A stretch of DNA of 35,230 bases from positions 1 to 35,230 of the forward strand of contig NZ_VKHP01000075.1 in NCBI RefSeq assembly GCF_010811875.1, in the 5' to 3' direction. Positions 15,167-23,381 of the stretch are shown here, in pieces. Made by a program: the position numbers and the translations under genes. The notes beneath the pieces were generated by a model. It worked only from the letters and a program-made list of their open reading frames with translations. It made no database searches and was not told the DNA's origin. Positions within the stretch are counted from its first letter, which is position 1; every line of letters begins with the position of its first letter. The DNA is from Bradyrhizobium uaiense. GTDB lineage: Bacteria; Pseudomonadota; Alphaproteobacteria; Rhizobiales; Xanthobacteraceae.

Positions 15167-15973
15167 TCAGGTTGCGGGCTTGGGCGGGATCGGTCCGCCC
15201 TGCTGGGCGAAGCAGCCGACATCGATCACGGTGCCGGACAGCGTTTCCGCTTCCGGCGACAACAGGAAGGCCACGACATTGGCGATGTCGTCGCCATCAG
15301 CGACGCGGCCGGCAGCGGTGCCGGGCGCGCTCCTGCCGAGGCGCGCCGCATCGCCGCCGACACGGCCGAGGCTCATGCCGCTGACGATGCCGCCGCCACC
15401 GGGGATCACGGTGTTGACGCGAATGCGCTGGTGGAAGAAGTCGTAGGCCATCGCCGCGCTGAGCGCGACAACACCGCCCTTGCTTGCGCTGTAGACCGCC
15501 ATGTTCGGCTTGCCCCAGCCGGCGCCGGATCCGATGTTGACGATCGAGCCGCCGCCTTGCGCGATCATGTGCGGGATCGCGGCGCGGCTGGTCAGATACG
15601 GCCCCTTCAGGTTGACGGCGATGATGCGATCGAACAGCGCCTCGTCGGTGTCGAGCACGGTGCCGAGCGGGCCGATCGCTGCATTGTTGACGACCCCGTC
15701 GATGCTGTCGAATCGCGCCACGGCGTGCGCGACCACCCGCGCAACGTCGCTTGCTTTCGACACGTCGGCTTCCATCAGTTCGGCCGAGAGGCCTTCGCGC
15801 TCGAGCTCATCGCTCAGGGCCGGAATGGCATGCTGCGCGATGCTCGAGACCTGCGGCGCCTCGAGACCGAAGGCGACCACCGCATGACCGCGCCGCGCGA
15901 GACCGAGCGTGATCGCGCGGCCGATGCCGAAGGTGCCCCCGCTGACGAGGACCGTTTTTTGGGTTGCGCTCAT
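15167..15973 (-). CDS. Short-chain dehydrogenase, probable cis-dihydrodiol dehydrogenase
   Basis: 268 residues of a classical SDR: cofactor-binding SGGTFGIG (about 11-18), NNAA (96-99), catalytic Ser149 in NIGSGAG, Tyr161 and Lys165 in YSASK, and a closing segment SGTVIDVGCF. ATG 15973 overlaps the stop of the dioxygenase alpha gene by four bases, so the two are translationally coupled. The position between dioxygenase subunits fits oxidation of the cis-diol made by the dioxygenase back to a catechol, with NAD(P)+ as acceptor. A different alcohol substrate is possible. Confidence 0.88.
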   Translation of the reverse strand: MSATQKTVLVSGGTFGIGRAITLGLARRGHAVVAFGLEAPQVSSIAQHAIPALSDELEREGLSAELMEADVSKASDVARVVAHAVARFDSIDGVVNNAAIGPLGTVLDTDEALFDRIIAVNLKGPYLTSRAAIPHMIAQGGGSIVNIGSGAGWGKPNMAVYSASKGGVVALSAAMAYDFFHQRIRVNTVIPGGGGIVSGMSLGRVGGDAARLGRSAPGTAAGRVADGDDIANVVAFLLSPEAETLSGTVIDVGCFAQQGGPIPPKPAT

Positions 15974-17319
15974 TCCGCGGCCTGCCGTTTGCCTGCGGGC
16001 GATCCGAGCAATTCGTGCCAGTCGCCGCCCTGCATGTAGGTGGTCCAGCGGCGATAGAAGCCGCGTGCGATCTGCTCGGTGACTTGCTTGGAGACATCGC
16101 CGCCGAGCGGATGGTCGGTCACGTAGGCGCCCATCGACTGCTGATAGTTGAAGGGGTAGCGCCGCGCGACCGTGCCGGTGCTCGCCGCGGTCGCATAGAG
16201 CCAGTTCTCCATGTCGTCCTGCTCGGTCATGCCGGCGGGACCGGAGTAGCGCATGTAGTAGCGGCGCAGATATTCCTTGGCTTCCTTCGGCGCGTCCTTG
16301 TCGACCAGGAAGAAGCGCCAGCCTTCGGTCGAGGTCGGGCTGTGCGGATGCCAGGCACAAAGTCCGCGCGGCTGGCGGCCGTGATAGGAGGTGTTGGGGA
16401 AGATCGTGCCGACGAACGGCAGCAGCCGCGCGCCTTCGCCGAGCCGTCGCTTGCGTTCCTCGAAGCAGTGCCGGAAGTATTTTTCGAGGATCGGGTTGTC
16501 GAGAAACGACTCGGTATATTCGTTGGCCTCCGGCTGAATCGCGCTGTGCACGCCATGTCCTGCCGGAAAGCTGATCCAGACGTGCTCGGCCTTCTCCAGT
16601 TCGTCGTCGCGGCGGCCCTTCTTGCCGGCGGCAGCGCTCGGCCCGATGCCGATCAGGTCGACCGAACGGTGACTCGGGTTGTGATAGGTGTCACCAAGGA
16701 AGTTCTCGGCGGCGAATTTCCAGTTGGCCGGGAACACCCATTTGTGGACACCGATCACTTCGGAGCCGCCCTCGCGGCCGTCGCGGCAGTCGAGCGCCTG
16801 GTCGAGATGGATCTTGGCATCGCCGAGATAGGTGAGGAAGTCGGGCGCGTCCTTGTCCCAGGTCGCCCAGATAGAGCCCTTGTAATTGCAGAGCTTGGCG
16901 ACCGAGACCAGCGAATTGGCTTCGCGGTCGAGCACGCCGTCATACAGCGTCCGGTGCAGCGGAACGCCCTGCAGCTTGCCGTCGGTGGTGTAGGTCCAGC
17001 TGTGATAGGGGCAGGTGAACAGCGAGGCGTTGCCCTGCTCGTAGCGGCACACCTTCATGCCGCGGTGCCGGCACGAGTTGAGGAAGACGTGGATCTCGCT
17101 TTTCTTGTCGCGGCAGAGAATGACGGATTCCTCGCCCATCCGCGAGGTGTAGAAATCGCCGGGATTGGGCACCAGGCTTTCGTGACCGACCAAGAGCCAG
17201 GCGCGGGTGAAGACCTTGTCGAGCTCCTGGCGGTAGATGTCGGCATCCACGAAGATCTCGCGGCTGATGAAACCACCCTTGACGTCAACAAGCTGATCCA
17301 AATCGTTGCGAAGCGGCAT
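15970..17319 (-). CDS. Aromatic-ring-hydroxylating dioxygenase, alpha (large, Rieske) subunit
   Basis: 449 residues, the usual length of oxygenase alpha subunits. The Rieske [2Fe-2S] site is C83-x-H85 (SCRHRG) and C103-x2-H106 (TCPYHSW). The mononuclear iron site is ENFLGDTYHNPSH, with bridging D210 and ligands H213 and H218. The third iron ligand should be an Asp or Glu in the C-terminal half. The enzyme adds both atoms of O2 to an aromatic ring. ATG 17319 follows a GGAGG sequence (AAGGAGGAGCCG). It is the second gene of the operon, 56 bases after the binding-protein gene. No ferredoxin or reductase gene is present nearby. Confidence 0.92.
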   Translation of the reverse strand: MPLRNDLDQLVDVKGGFISREIFVDADIYRQELDKVFTRAWLLVGHESLVPNPGDFYTSRMGEESVILCRDKKSEIHVFLNSCRHRGMKVCRYEQGNASLFTCPYHSWTYTTDGKLQGVPLHRTLYDGVLDREANSLVSVAKLCNYKGSIWATWDKDAPDFLTYLGDAKIHLDQALDCRDGREGGSEVIGVHKWVFPANWKFAAENFLGDTYHNPSHRSVDLIGIGPSAAAGKKGRRDDELEKAEHVWISFPAGHGVHSAIQPEANEYTESFLDNPILEKYFRHCFEERKRRLGEGARLLPFVGTIFPNTSYHGRQPRGLCAWHPHSPTSTEGWRFFLVDKDAPKEAKEYLRRYYMRYSGPAGMTEQDDMENWLYATAASTGTVARRYPFNYQQSMGAYVTDHPLGGDVSKQVTEQIARGFYRRWTTYMQGGDWHELLGSPAGKRQAAE

Positions 17320-17375
17320 CGGCTCCTCCTTGTTTCGTATGCGCGACCGTGCGTCGCGGCGAATGATGGGGCTTC

Positions 17376-18605
17376 CTATTTGTCGAGCTTGCAGCCGCCC
17401 GTTCCCTCGGGGCGGAACGCCTGGTCGCCGGGGATGACTGCGATCTTCTGGTAGTAGTTCCAGGGATATTTGCTCTCTTCCGGCTTCTTCACGCGGTAGA
17501 GCGAGAGGTCATAGACGACGCGGCCGTCTTTCCGGATGTGCGCGGGGCGGCCGAAGAAATCGACCGGCAACTTGCGCATTTCGGCATTGACGGCCTTCGC
17601 CTCGTCGCTGCCGCCGGCCTCGATCGCTTTCAGATAATGGCGCACGGCGGCGTAGGTCGCGGCCTGCAATTTGGTCGGCTCGCGCTTCTCGATCTCGATG
17701 AAGCGCTTGGCGAAGGCGCGGGTGCCGTCGTCGTCATCCCAATAATATTGGGACGCGATGTGCATGCCCTGCGCGTCGCGCAGGCCGATCGAATGAACAT
17801 CGGAGATGAAGGTCAGCATGCCGACGATGGTCTGGCCGCCCTGTTGCAGGCCGAATTCGTGGGTCTGCTTCACCGCGTTGATCGTGTCGGCACCGGTGCC
17901 GGCCAGCGCCACCACCTTCGCGCCGGAGTTTTGGGCGGCCAGCAGGAAGGACGAGAAGTCGGTGGTGTTGAAGGGATAACGCACCGCGCCAATGACCTTA
18001 CCTCCGGCATCGGTCACCGCGCGCGAGGCGTCCTTCACCATCGCCGTGCCGAACGAATAGTCGACCGCGACAAAGAACCATTCCTTGCCGACGCGGCGGC
18101 TCAGCTCACCGACCAGGCCGGCCGACAGTGCGTAGGTGTCGTCTGCCCAATGCGTGATGACGGGCGAGCATTTGTCGCCGGTAAGGTCTGACGTCGCCGC
18201 GCCCGAGACCAGCGCGGTCCGGTTGCTCTGTGTCGCGAGCCCGGCGACGGCAAGACCCACTGAGCTCACCGCAAGGTCGGTCACCGCGTCGACATGGTCG
18301 ACGTCAAACCATTGCCGCGCGATCCCGACCGCGACGTCGGGCTTGTTCTGGTGGTCGGCCGAGATGATCTCGATCGGCTTGCCCAGCACCTTGTTGTGAA
18401 AATCTTCGGCGGCGAGCTTGGCGGCGGTCACCGAGCCCGGCCCGCCGAGATCGCGGCCGCTGCCGTAATCGCCGAGGACCGCAATCCGCACCACGCCGTC
18501 CGAAATGCCCGAGCCCTCGGGCGCAGCGTGCACCAGCTGCGTCGAGAGCATCACCGCGGCGATCGTGGCGGCGGCCCATCTGCGCGAGGCGTCTGTCTGA
18601 AGCAA
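17376..18605 (-). CDS. Periplasmic binding protein, branched-chain/aromatic-acid type, first gene of dioxygenase operon
   Basis: About 409 residues: a signal peptide (ending QLVHA-APEG), then a type I periplasmic-binding fold of the Peripla_BP_6 family (VVRIAVLGDYGSGRDLGGPG, KPIEIISADHQNKPDVAVG, FFVAVDYSFGTAMVKDA). It would capture an amino-acid-like or aromatic-acid ligand for an ABC importer, but no permease or ATPase gene accompanies it. The start is unusual: TTG. TTG 18605 has GGAGG seven bases upstream, while TTG 18611 is only one base from the same GGAGG. The gene is divergent from the IclR gene and heads the catabolic operon. Confidence 0.86.
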   Translation of the reverse strand: MLQTDASRRWAAATIAAVMLSTQLVHAAPEGSGISDGVVRIAVLGDYGSGRDLGGPGSVTAAKLAAEDFHNKVLGKPIEIISADHQNKPDVAVGIARQWFDVDHVDAVTDLAVSSVGLAVAGLATQSNRTALVSGAATSDLTGDKCSPVITHWADDTYALSAGLVGELSRRVGKEWFFVAVDYSFGTAMVKDASRAVTDAGGKVIGAVRYPFNTTDFSSFLLAAQNSGAKVVALAGTGADTINAVKQTHEFGLQQGGQTIVGMLTFISDVHSIGLRDAQGMHIASQYYWDDDDGTRAFAKRFIEIEKREPTKLQAATYAAVRHYLKAIEAGGSDEAKAVNAEMRKLPVDFFGRPAHIRKDGRVVYDLSLYRVKKPEESKYPWNYYQKIAVIPGDQAFRPEGTGGCKLDK

Positions 18606-18629
18606 ATCCAATCCTCCCGTCGCTTTTAT

Positions 18630-18648
18630 ATGTCCATTTGGTGGACAT
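18630..18648. promoter_or_regulatory. Operator-like palindrome (IclR site candidate)
   Basis: ATGTCCA-N5-TGGACAT is a perfect 7-bp inverted repeat in the 134-base gap between the divergent binding-protein and IclR genes, 25 bases from the operon start codon. Its size and position fit an IclR-family operator that controls the catabolic operon. The regulator-site pairing is inferred from proximity. Confidence 0.68.
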
Positions 18649-18651
18649 TAT

Positions 18652-18666
18652 TCTCATAATATGAGA
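18652..18666. promoter_or_regulatory. Second palindrome next to the IclR site candidate
   Basis: TCTCATA-A-TATGAGA is a perfect palindrome three bases from the preceding one. It has a different sequence, so it may be another protein's site, a half of a composite IclR site, or an AT-rich promoter element. Confidence 0.5.
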
Positions 18667-18739
18667 TGGTATCCGGGCGGGCCGATTGGTCAAGCGCGCT
18701 GGATGCAGCGCGCCCTGCCGAATTTGCGGATGTGGACGG

Positions 18740-19549
18740 ATGGCGAAGAAGCCGAAGGCGGAAACTCAGGACGCCGAGCAGGGGGCGTCTGGCGTGCGGG
18801 CGGTCGATCGCGCGATCGCGATCCTGCAATGCTTCACGCCGGATCAGCCGGCGATGAGCGTGATCGAGATTCAGAAGCGGGTCGGGCTGAGCCGGCCGAC
18901 GCTCTATCGTCTGCTGCAGACACTGGCGCAGCGCGACCTGATCCAGGCCGAAGGCGACCCGCAGCGCTTTCGGTTGTCGCACGGCGTGATGAAGCTGGCC
19001 CATGTCTGGCTGAAGGGACTGGAAATCGTCGCGGTCGCGCGCCCGATCGTCGAAGGCCTGCGCGAGGCGACCGGCGAGACTGCCGCATTGTTCCGCGAGC
19101 AGGACGATCGCGGCATCTGCATCCTCGAATGCGAGAGCCGTCATGTGCTTTCGATCAGCCGCGGCGTCGGCCACAGCCTGAGCCTGACCCAGGGATCGTC
19201 CTGCAAGGCGATGTTGGCGTTCATGGATCCGGCGCGACAGGCCGCACTTATCTCAGCCACCGTACCGAGTACCGAGCGGGCGCGGATCGAGGAAGCCCTG
19301 ACCTTTGCACGGCACAACGGCTATGCGACCAGTCACAGCGAGATCTTCGCCGGCGCGGCCGCGGTCTCCGCGCCGTGTTTCGATCATCGCGGCAATGTCG
19401 TCGGTTCGGTTGGTCTGTACGGGCCGACCGCGCGCATCGATGAGCAGAAGCTGTTGGAATATTCCGGGCTGGTGCGCGAGGCGGGCCGGCAAATTTCAGT
19501 CTTGCTGGGATTTCAGGGCACCGAGCCGGCCGTTGCGGGACCCGTGTGA
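18740..19549 (+). CDS. IclR-family transcriptional regulator
   Basis: 269 residues. An N-terminal winged helix-turn-helix (VRAVDRAIAILQCF, then SVIEIQKRVGLSRPTLYRLL) is followed by the IclR effector-binding domain (DRGICILECESRH, GSSCKAMLAFM and the closing VSAPCFDHRGNVVGSVGLYG). ATG 18740 is used because the upstream part to 18686 starts with TTG and is not domain-like. It is transcribed away from the dioxygenase operon, and two palindromes lie between them. IclR proteins of aromatic catabolism often activate the operon when the substrate is present; activator or repressor mode cannot be told here. Confidence 0.9.
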   Translation: MAKKPKAETQDAEQGASGVRAVDRAIAILQCFTPDQPAMSVIEIQKRVGLSRPTLYRLLQTLAQRDLIQAEGDPQRFRLSHGVMKLAHVWLKGLEIVAVARPIVEGLREATGETAALFREQDDRGICILECESRHVLSISRGVGHSLSLTQGSSCKAMLAFMDPARQAALISATVPSTERARIEEALTFARHNGYATSHSEIFAGAAAVSAPCFDHRGNVVGSVGLYGPTARIDEQKLLEYSGLVREAGRQISVLLGFQGTEPAVAGPV

Positions 19550-19898
19550 ACTGACGGGTACGGGCGATGCCCGGATGGCGCGGGCGAAGCTCCGTTGGGA
19601 ACCCGGACGACCGAAGGCGGGTCCGGTGCGGGAACCCGGCGCGGCTGTCGGGGCGCCTGCCGCAATCCCGGGGCGGTGGGCGACGCATCAGGCAGACATT
19701 AAGGAATCTTCACGATAATGCGGCTTCTTTCACATTCGGCAGTGTTCGGTAAGATCGACACATGCCCCGAATTCGGTCACAACTAACGCGATAGCAACGC
19801 ATTTATTGCCGAATTCGTTTCGATAGGACGCAGGCAACCTCGTCAAGACCGGCTTGGTCGACGGCAATCAGTTCGCGTCAAGATTTACGAAGGCTTCC
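19550..19898. other. Intergenic region with paired CCGAATTCG boxes
   Basis: About 350 bases without a credible gene. The first half is GC-rich with short repeated CCCGG/ACCCGG pieces. The second half (19690-19850) is AT-richer and probably holds the promoter of the calpain-like gene. CCGAATTCGG (19767-19776) and CCGAATTCG (19809-19817) are related palindromic boxes whose centres are 42 bp apart. No clear -35/-10 pair was identified. Confidence 0.5.
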
Positions 19899-22800
19899 AT
19901 GACTGCAAGTTGGGTCAATTCGCTTGTCGACAGTGGCATCAAGTCCGACATGCTCAACTTTGCGGCGGACGGCGATTTCACCGACGCCGAAGCCATTCAG
20001 TTGCTGGCGGATGTCGCCAATCGCGGCAGTGTCACTGCGAATGAGTTGAACTCGCTGCAGGTGATTGCGGCCAATCTGAATAGCGGTCTCTCCACATCGA
20101 GCTACGTCTTCCATCTTTTCGTCCAGCTCGTCGACGGCAATCCGGCGAATGCCACCTGGACGGGGGGCAGCACGACATCGGGCGCGCTCGGCAATCTGCA
20201 AGTTGGCACGACATCAACGCAGATGTCCGAACTGATCGGAAAGTGGTTCCAGGGGACCGATCTTCCGGATCCGACTTTGCCGCCCGATGCGGCCTCGAGT
20301 GGCTGGACATTGCAGGGCTACAGCGCGGTTGTCGGACCGTTGTACTCTTCGGCGGGTGCGGCCACCGTCAACGATGTCTGTCAGGGAGCAAGCGGCGATT
20401 GCGAGCTGATGTCGGGCTTGATCGACCTCGTCGTCTTTCATCCCCAGGTCATGAGTTCCATGATCGTGGACAATGGAAACGGTACCTATGGCGTACGCTT
20501 CTATGTCAATGGTCAGGAGACATGGGAGACCGTCAACGACGAGTTTCCGGTCGTCAGTGGAACCGAACTTGATTACGGTCACAACTACAATGAGCAGCCC
20601 ACCGCAATGTGGGTTGCCTTGGTGGAAAAGGCCTACGCCCAACTCAGTTCGACGGGACAGATCGGGCACCCGGCCGTCAATAGCTACAACAACATCTCCG
20701 CCGATCCCCCGACGAATGTCTTCGAGAACCTGACCGATGCGACGAGCGTCAACTATTATCTGAGCACCGCGTCCTATTGGTACAGTGACAAGTCGATCTA
20801 CACCGCTGCGCTCGCCGCCGGCGACGATGTCATCCTCGAGATCCCTTCGACGTCTCCGTACACCTACGACAGTGCGGGAAATATCCAGCTGGTTCCGGAC
20901 CATGCCTTCGCAGTCATCGGATATGACAGCGCGACGGGCACCTTCATCGTTCGCAATCCCTGGGGAAACAGTTATCCCGGCCAGAACTGGGACGTGCAGT
21001 TCGAGGTTTCGCTCACGCAGATCGCCAATGAGCAAGGCGACTTCGTCATCGATAATTCCGCCGTCGTCGACGTCGCGCCGAATGTGATCGTGTCCAACGT
21101 CACCGGCCGGGCGCAGACTTCGATCAGCGCATCGTCGATGTTCTACGTGACGAGCGGTGGCCTGCCCGTGACCGAGTATGCGCTCTGGGACACCGGCGGC
21201 AATGGCCATTTCACCGTGAACGGGGTGGCGCAGGCGGCCGGGGTCGAGATCGACGTCGCCGCTTCGCAATGGTCCAAAATTAGCTATCAGTTCGGTGCCG
21301 CGAGCGATCAGCTGTGGGTGCGCGCGTATAACGGCGTATTCTGGAGCGCCTGGGCCTCGTTTACCGCGACTCCGGAAGGGCCCACGGTGACGGTCTCGAA
21401 TGTAACGGCGTCGCATGGCCAGAGCTTTGCGGTGTCGTCGCTGTTTGCCTACAACGATCCGTTCGGCATGGCCGCCGCCCAATACGATGTCTGGGACGCC
21501 GGCACCGGTGGCGGGCACTTCGTTCTGAACGGGGTGGCGCTGCCCGCCAATCAGCACAACTACGTCACGGCCGCCCAGTTGTCGTCGCTGAGCTATCAAT
21601 CCGGCTCCGGCGTCGACACACTCTGGATCCGCGCCAACGACGGCACGGCTTGGGGACAATGGTCGAACGCGTTCACCGTCAACGCTCCGGTCGACACCGG
21701 TCCTGTCGAGGTCGTCTCGAACATCATCGCGTCTCACGGGCAGAGCTATTCGGTCACGTCCCTGTTCACCTACGGCGATCCGTTCGGTAGCGCTGCGACC
21801 GAATATGACGTTTGGGACAGCGGCACCGTTGGCGGGTCCTTCGTCCTGAACGGGGTGGCGCTGCCGGCCAAGCAGGATAATTACGTCACGGCGGCCCAAC
21901 TGACCTCGCTCAGCTATCAATCGGGCTCGGGCATCGACACGCTTTGGATCCGCGCCAATGACGGCACCGTTTGGGGGGCATGGTCGAGCAGCTTCACGGT
22001 CAACGCTCCCGTCGACACCGGTCCCGTTGAAGCCGTCTCGAACATCATTGCGCCTCATGGCCAGAGCTATGCGGCCTCGTCCCTGTTCACCTACAGCGAT
22101 CCGTTCAACAGCGCTGCGACCCAATACGACGTCTGGGACAGCGGCACCGCTGGCGGGCACTTCGTTCTGAACGGGGTGGCGCTTCCGGCCAATCAGGATA
22201 ATTACATCATTGCGGCTCAACTGGCGTCGCTGAGCTATCAATCGGGCTCCGGCATCGACACGCTTTGGGTCCGCGCGAATGACGGCACGGTTTGGGGCGC
22301 GTGGTCGAACAGCTTCACGGTCAACGCCCCGATCGACACCGGTCCCGTTGAAACCGTCTCGAACATCATTGCGTCTCACGGCCAGAGCTATGCGGCCTCG
22401 TCCCTGTTCACCTACGGCGATCCGTTTGGTAGCGCTGCGACCCAGTATGATGTCTGGGATACGGGCGCCGGCGGCGGGCACTTCGTTCTGAACGGGGTGG
22501 CGCTTTCGCCCAACCAGCACAATTACGTTACGGCGGCCCAGTTGTCGTCGCTGAGCTATCAATCGGGCTCGGGCGTCGACACATTGTGGGTCCGCGCGAA
22601 CGACGGCACCGTCTGGGGATCATGGTCAAGCGCTTTCACCGTGAACGCACCGATCGACACCGGCCCGGTCGTGAGTCCGACCAATTCAAGCACGCTGTCC
22701 GTTCAAGGCCAGACGTTCGCGGTGTCCTCACTCTTCACCTATGCGGATCCGTTCGGCAGTTCCGCGACATCGTATGATGTCTGGAACACCGGAAGCGGGA

Positions 22801-23351
22801 ACGGCTACTTCACGCTGAACGGCACGACGCTCGGAGCAAATCAGGATAACATCGTCGCGGCCTCGCAGCTCTCGCAGCTTGCGTATCATGTCGGCTCGGG
22901 CACAGACACGCTCTGGATAAAGGCCAATGACGGGACCGTGTGGGGCGCCTGGTCCAGTGCCTTCACGGTCAGCGATCCCTCGATCATTCCAGCCGGACAG
23001 ACCCTGGAGCTTGCGTCAGCAAGCTCAGCTCAAATCTCCTTTGCGTCAGGCTCCGGCACGCTGAAGCTTGATGATCCCGCCGGTTTCTCCGGCACCGTCG
23101 CCGGCATGGCGGGAGCCGACGCGATCGATTTCGCCAACATCAATTTTGCGGCTGGGCAAACCGTCGCCTTTGCCGGCAACACGTCGGGTGGATCGCTGAC
23201 GATCTCGGACGGCGTCCACGCCGCCAGCATCGCTTTGCTCGGAAACTACATGGCATCCACCTTCGTCGCCGCGAGCGATGGACACAACGGCACGACGATC
23301 ACGGTGCATCCCGATCAGGTCGCCACGCTCGCCCCGCCGCAACATGCCTGA
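19899..23351 (+). CDS. Calpain-like (C2) cysteine protease with tandem repeats and secretion-type C-terminus
   Basis: 1150 residues. Residues 1-130 are a helical N-terminal region. Residues ~130-390 form a calpain-type protease core: Cys168 in SGDCELMSGL, ALVEKAYAQL, His335 in DHAFAVIGYD and Asn353 in VRNPWGN, the complete catalytic triad. From 398 to ~1024 come six copies of a ~107-residue repeat, four of them nearly identical. Residues ~1025-1150 (SGTLKLDDPAGFSGTVAG, IDFANINF, ASIALLGNYMASTF) resemble the C-terminal domain of rhizobial type I secreted proteins. There is no N-terminal signal peptide, consistent with that route. ATG 19899 has GAAGG about seven bases upstream; a TTG at 19854 is less likely. 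The substrate and target are unknown. Confidence 0.82.
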   Translation: MTASWVNSLVDSGIKSDMLNFAADGDFTDAEAIQLLADVANRGSVTANELNSLQVIAANLNSGLSTSSYVFHLFVQLVDGNPANATWTGGSTTSGALGNLQVGTTSTQMSELIGKWFQGTDLPDPTLPPDAASSGWTLQGYSAVVGPLYSSAGAATVNDVCQGASGDCELMSGLIDLVVFHPQVMSSMIVDNGNGTYGVRFYVNGQETWETVNDEFPVVSGTELDYGHNYNEQPTAMWVALVEKAYAQLSSTGQIGHPAVNSYNNISADPPTNVFENLTDATSVNYYLSTASYWYSDKSIYTAALAAGDDVILEIPSTSPYTYDSAGNIQLVPDHAFAVIGYDSATGTFIVRNPWGNSYPGQNWDVQFEVSLTQIANEQGDFVIDNSAVVDVAPNVIVSNVTGRAQTSISASSMFYVTSGGLPVTEYALWDTGGNGHFTVNGVAQAAGVEIDVAASQWSKISYQFGAASDQLWVRAYNGVFWSAWASFTATPEGPTVTVSNVTASHGQSFAVSSLFAYNDPFGMAAAQYDVWDAGTGGGHFVLNGVALPANQHNYVTAAQLSSLSYQSGSGVDTLWIRANDGTAWGQWSNAFTVNAPVDTGPVEVVSNIIASHGQSYSVTSLFTYGDPFGSAATEYDVWDSGTVGGSFVLNGVALPAKQDNYVTAAQLTSLSYQSGSGIDTLWIRANDGTVWGAWSSSFTVNAPVDTGPVEAVSNIIAPHGQSYAASSLFTYSDPFNSAATQYDVWDSGTAGGHFVLNGVALPANQDNYIIAAQLASLSYQSGSGIDTLWVRANDGTVWGAWSNSFTVNAPIDTGPVETVSNIIASHGQSYAASSLFTYGDPFGSAATQYDVWDTGAGGGHFVLNGVALSPNQHNYVTAAQLSSLSYQSGSGVDTLWVRANDGTVWGSWSSAFTVNAPIDTGPVVSPTNSSTLSVQGQTFAVSSLFTYADPFGSSATSYDVWNTGSGNGYFTLNGTTLGANQDNIVAASQLSQLAYHVGSGTDTLWIKANDGTVWGAWSSAFTVSDPSIIPAGQTLELASASSAQISFASGSGTLKLDDPAGFSGTVAGMAGADAIDFANINFAAGQTVAFAGNTSGGSLTISDGVHAASIALLGNYMASTFVAASDGHNGTTITVHPDQVATLAPPQHA
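21090..22970 (+). repeat. Tandem 321-bp coding repeats in the calpain-like gene
   Basis: Six consecutive units encode a repeat with the landmarks VSNI-HGQS, YDVWD, LNGVALPANQ, LSYQSGSG-DTLW-RANDG and WGAWS-FTVNAP. Units start at 21090 (divergent, 303 bp), 21393, 21714, 22035 and 22356 (each exactly 321 bp), and 22677 (divergent). The inner four are highly similar at the DNA level, which suggests recent duplication or gene conversion. Confidence 0.9.
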
Positions 23352-23381
23352 GCGCGGTTGCTCCAACGCGCGGCAGCCCGC

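Noticed and set aside
15964..17454. A 496-residue plus-strand frame opposite the Rieske alpha gene
   Set aside because: The opposite strand has complete Rieske and iron-binding motifs; this frame is a codon-bias shadow.
20214..22562. A 782-residue open frame on the minus strand inside the calpain-like gene
   Set aside because: It is antisense to a gene with clear catalytic motifs, and its long repeats simply mirror the coding repeats; its composition (Arg, Asp and Gly rich) is that of a high-GC shadow frame.
21090..22970. Regular repeats considered as a CRISPR array
   Set aside because: Units are 321 bp, in frame and coding, with no short repeat/variable spacer pattern.
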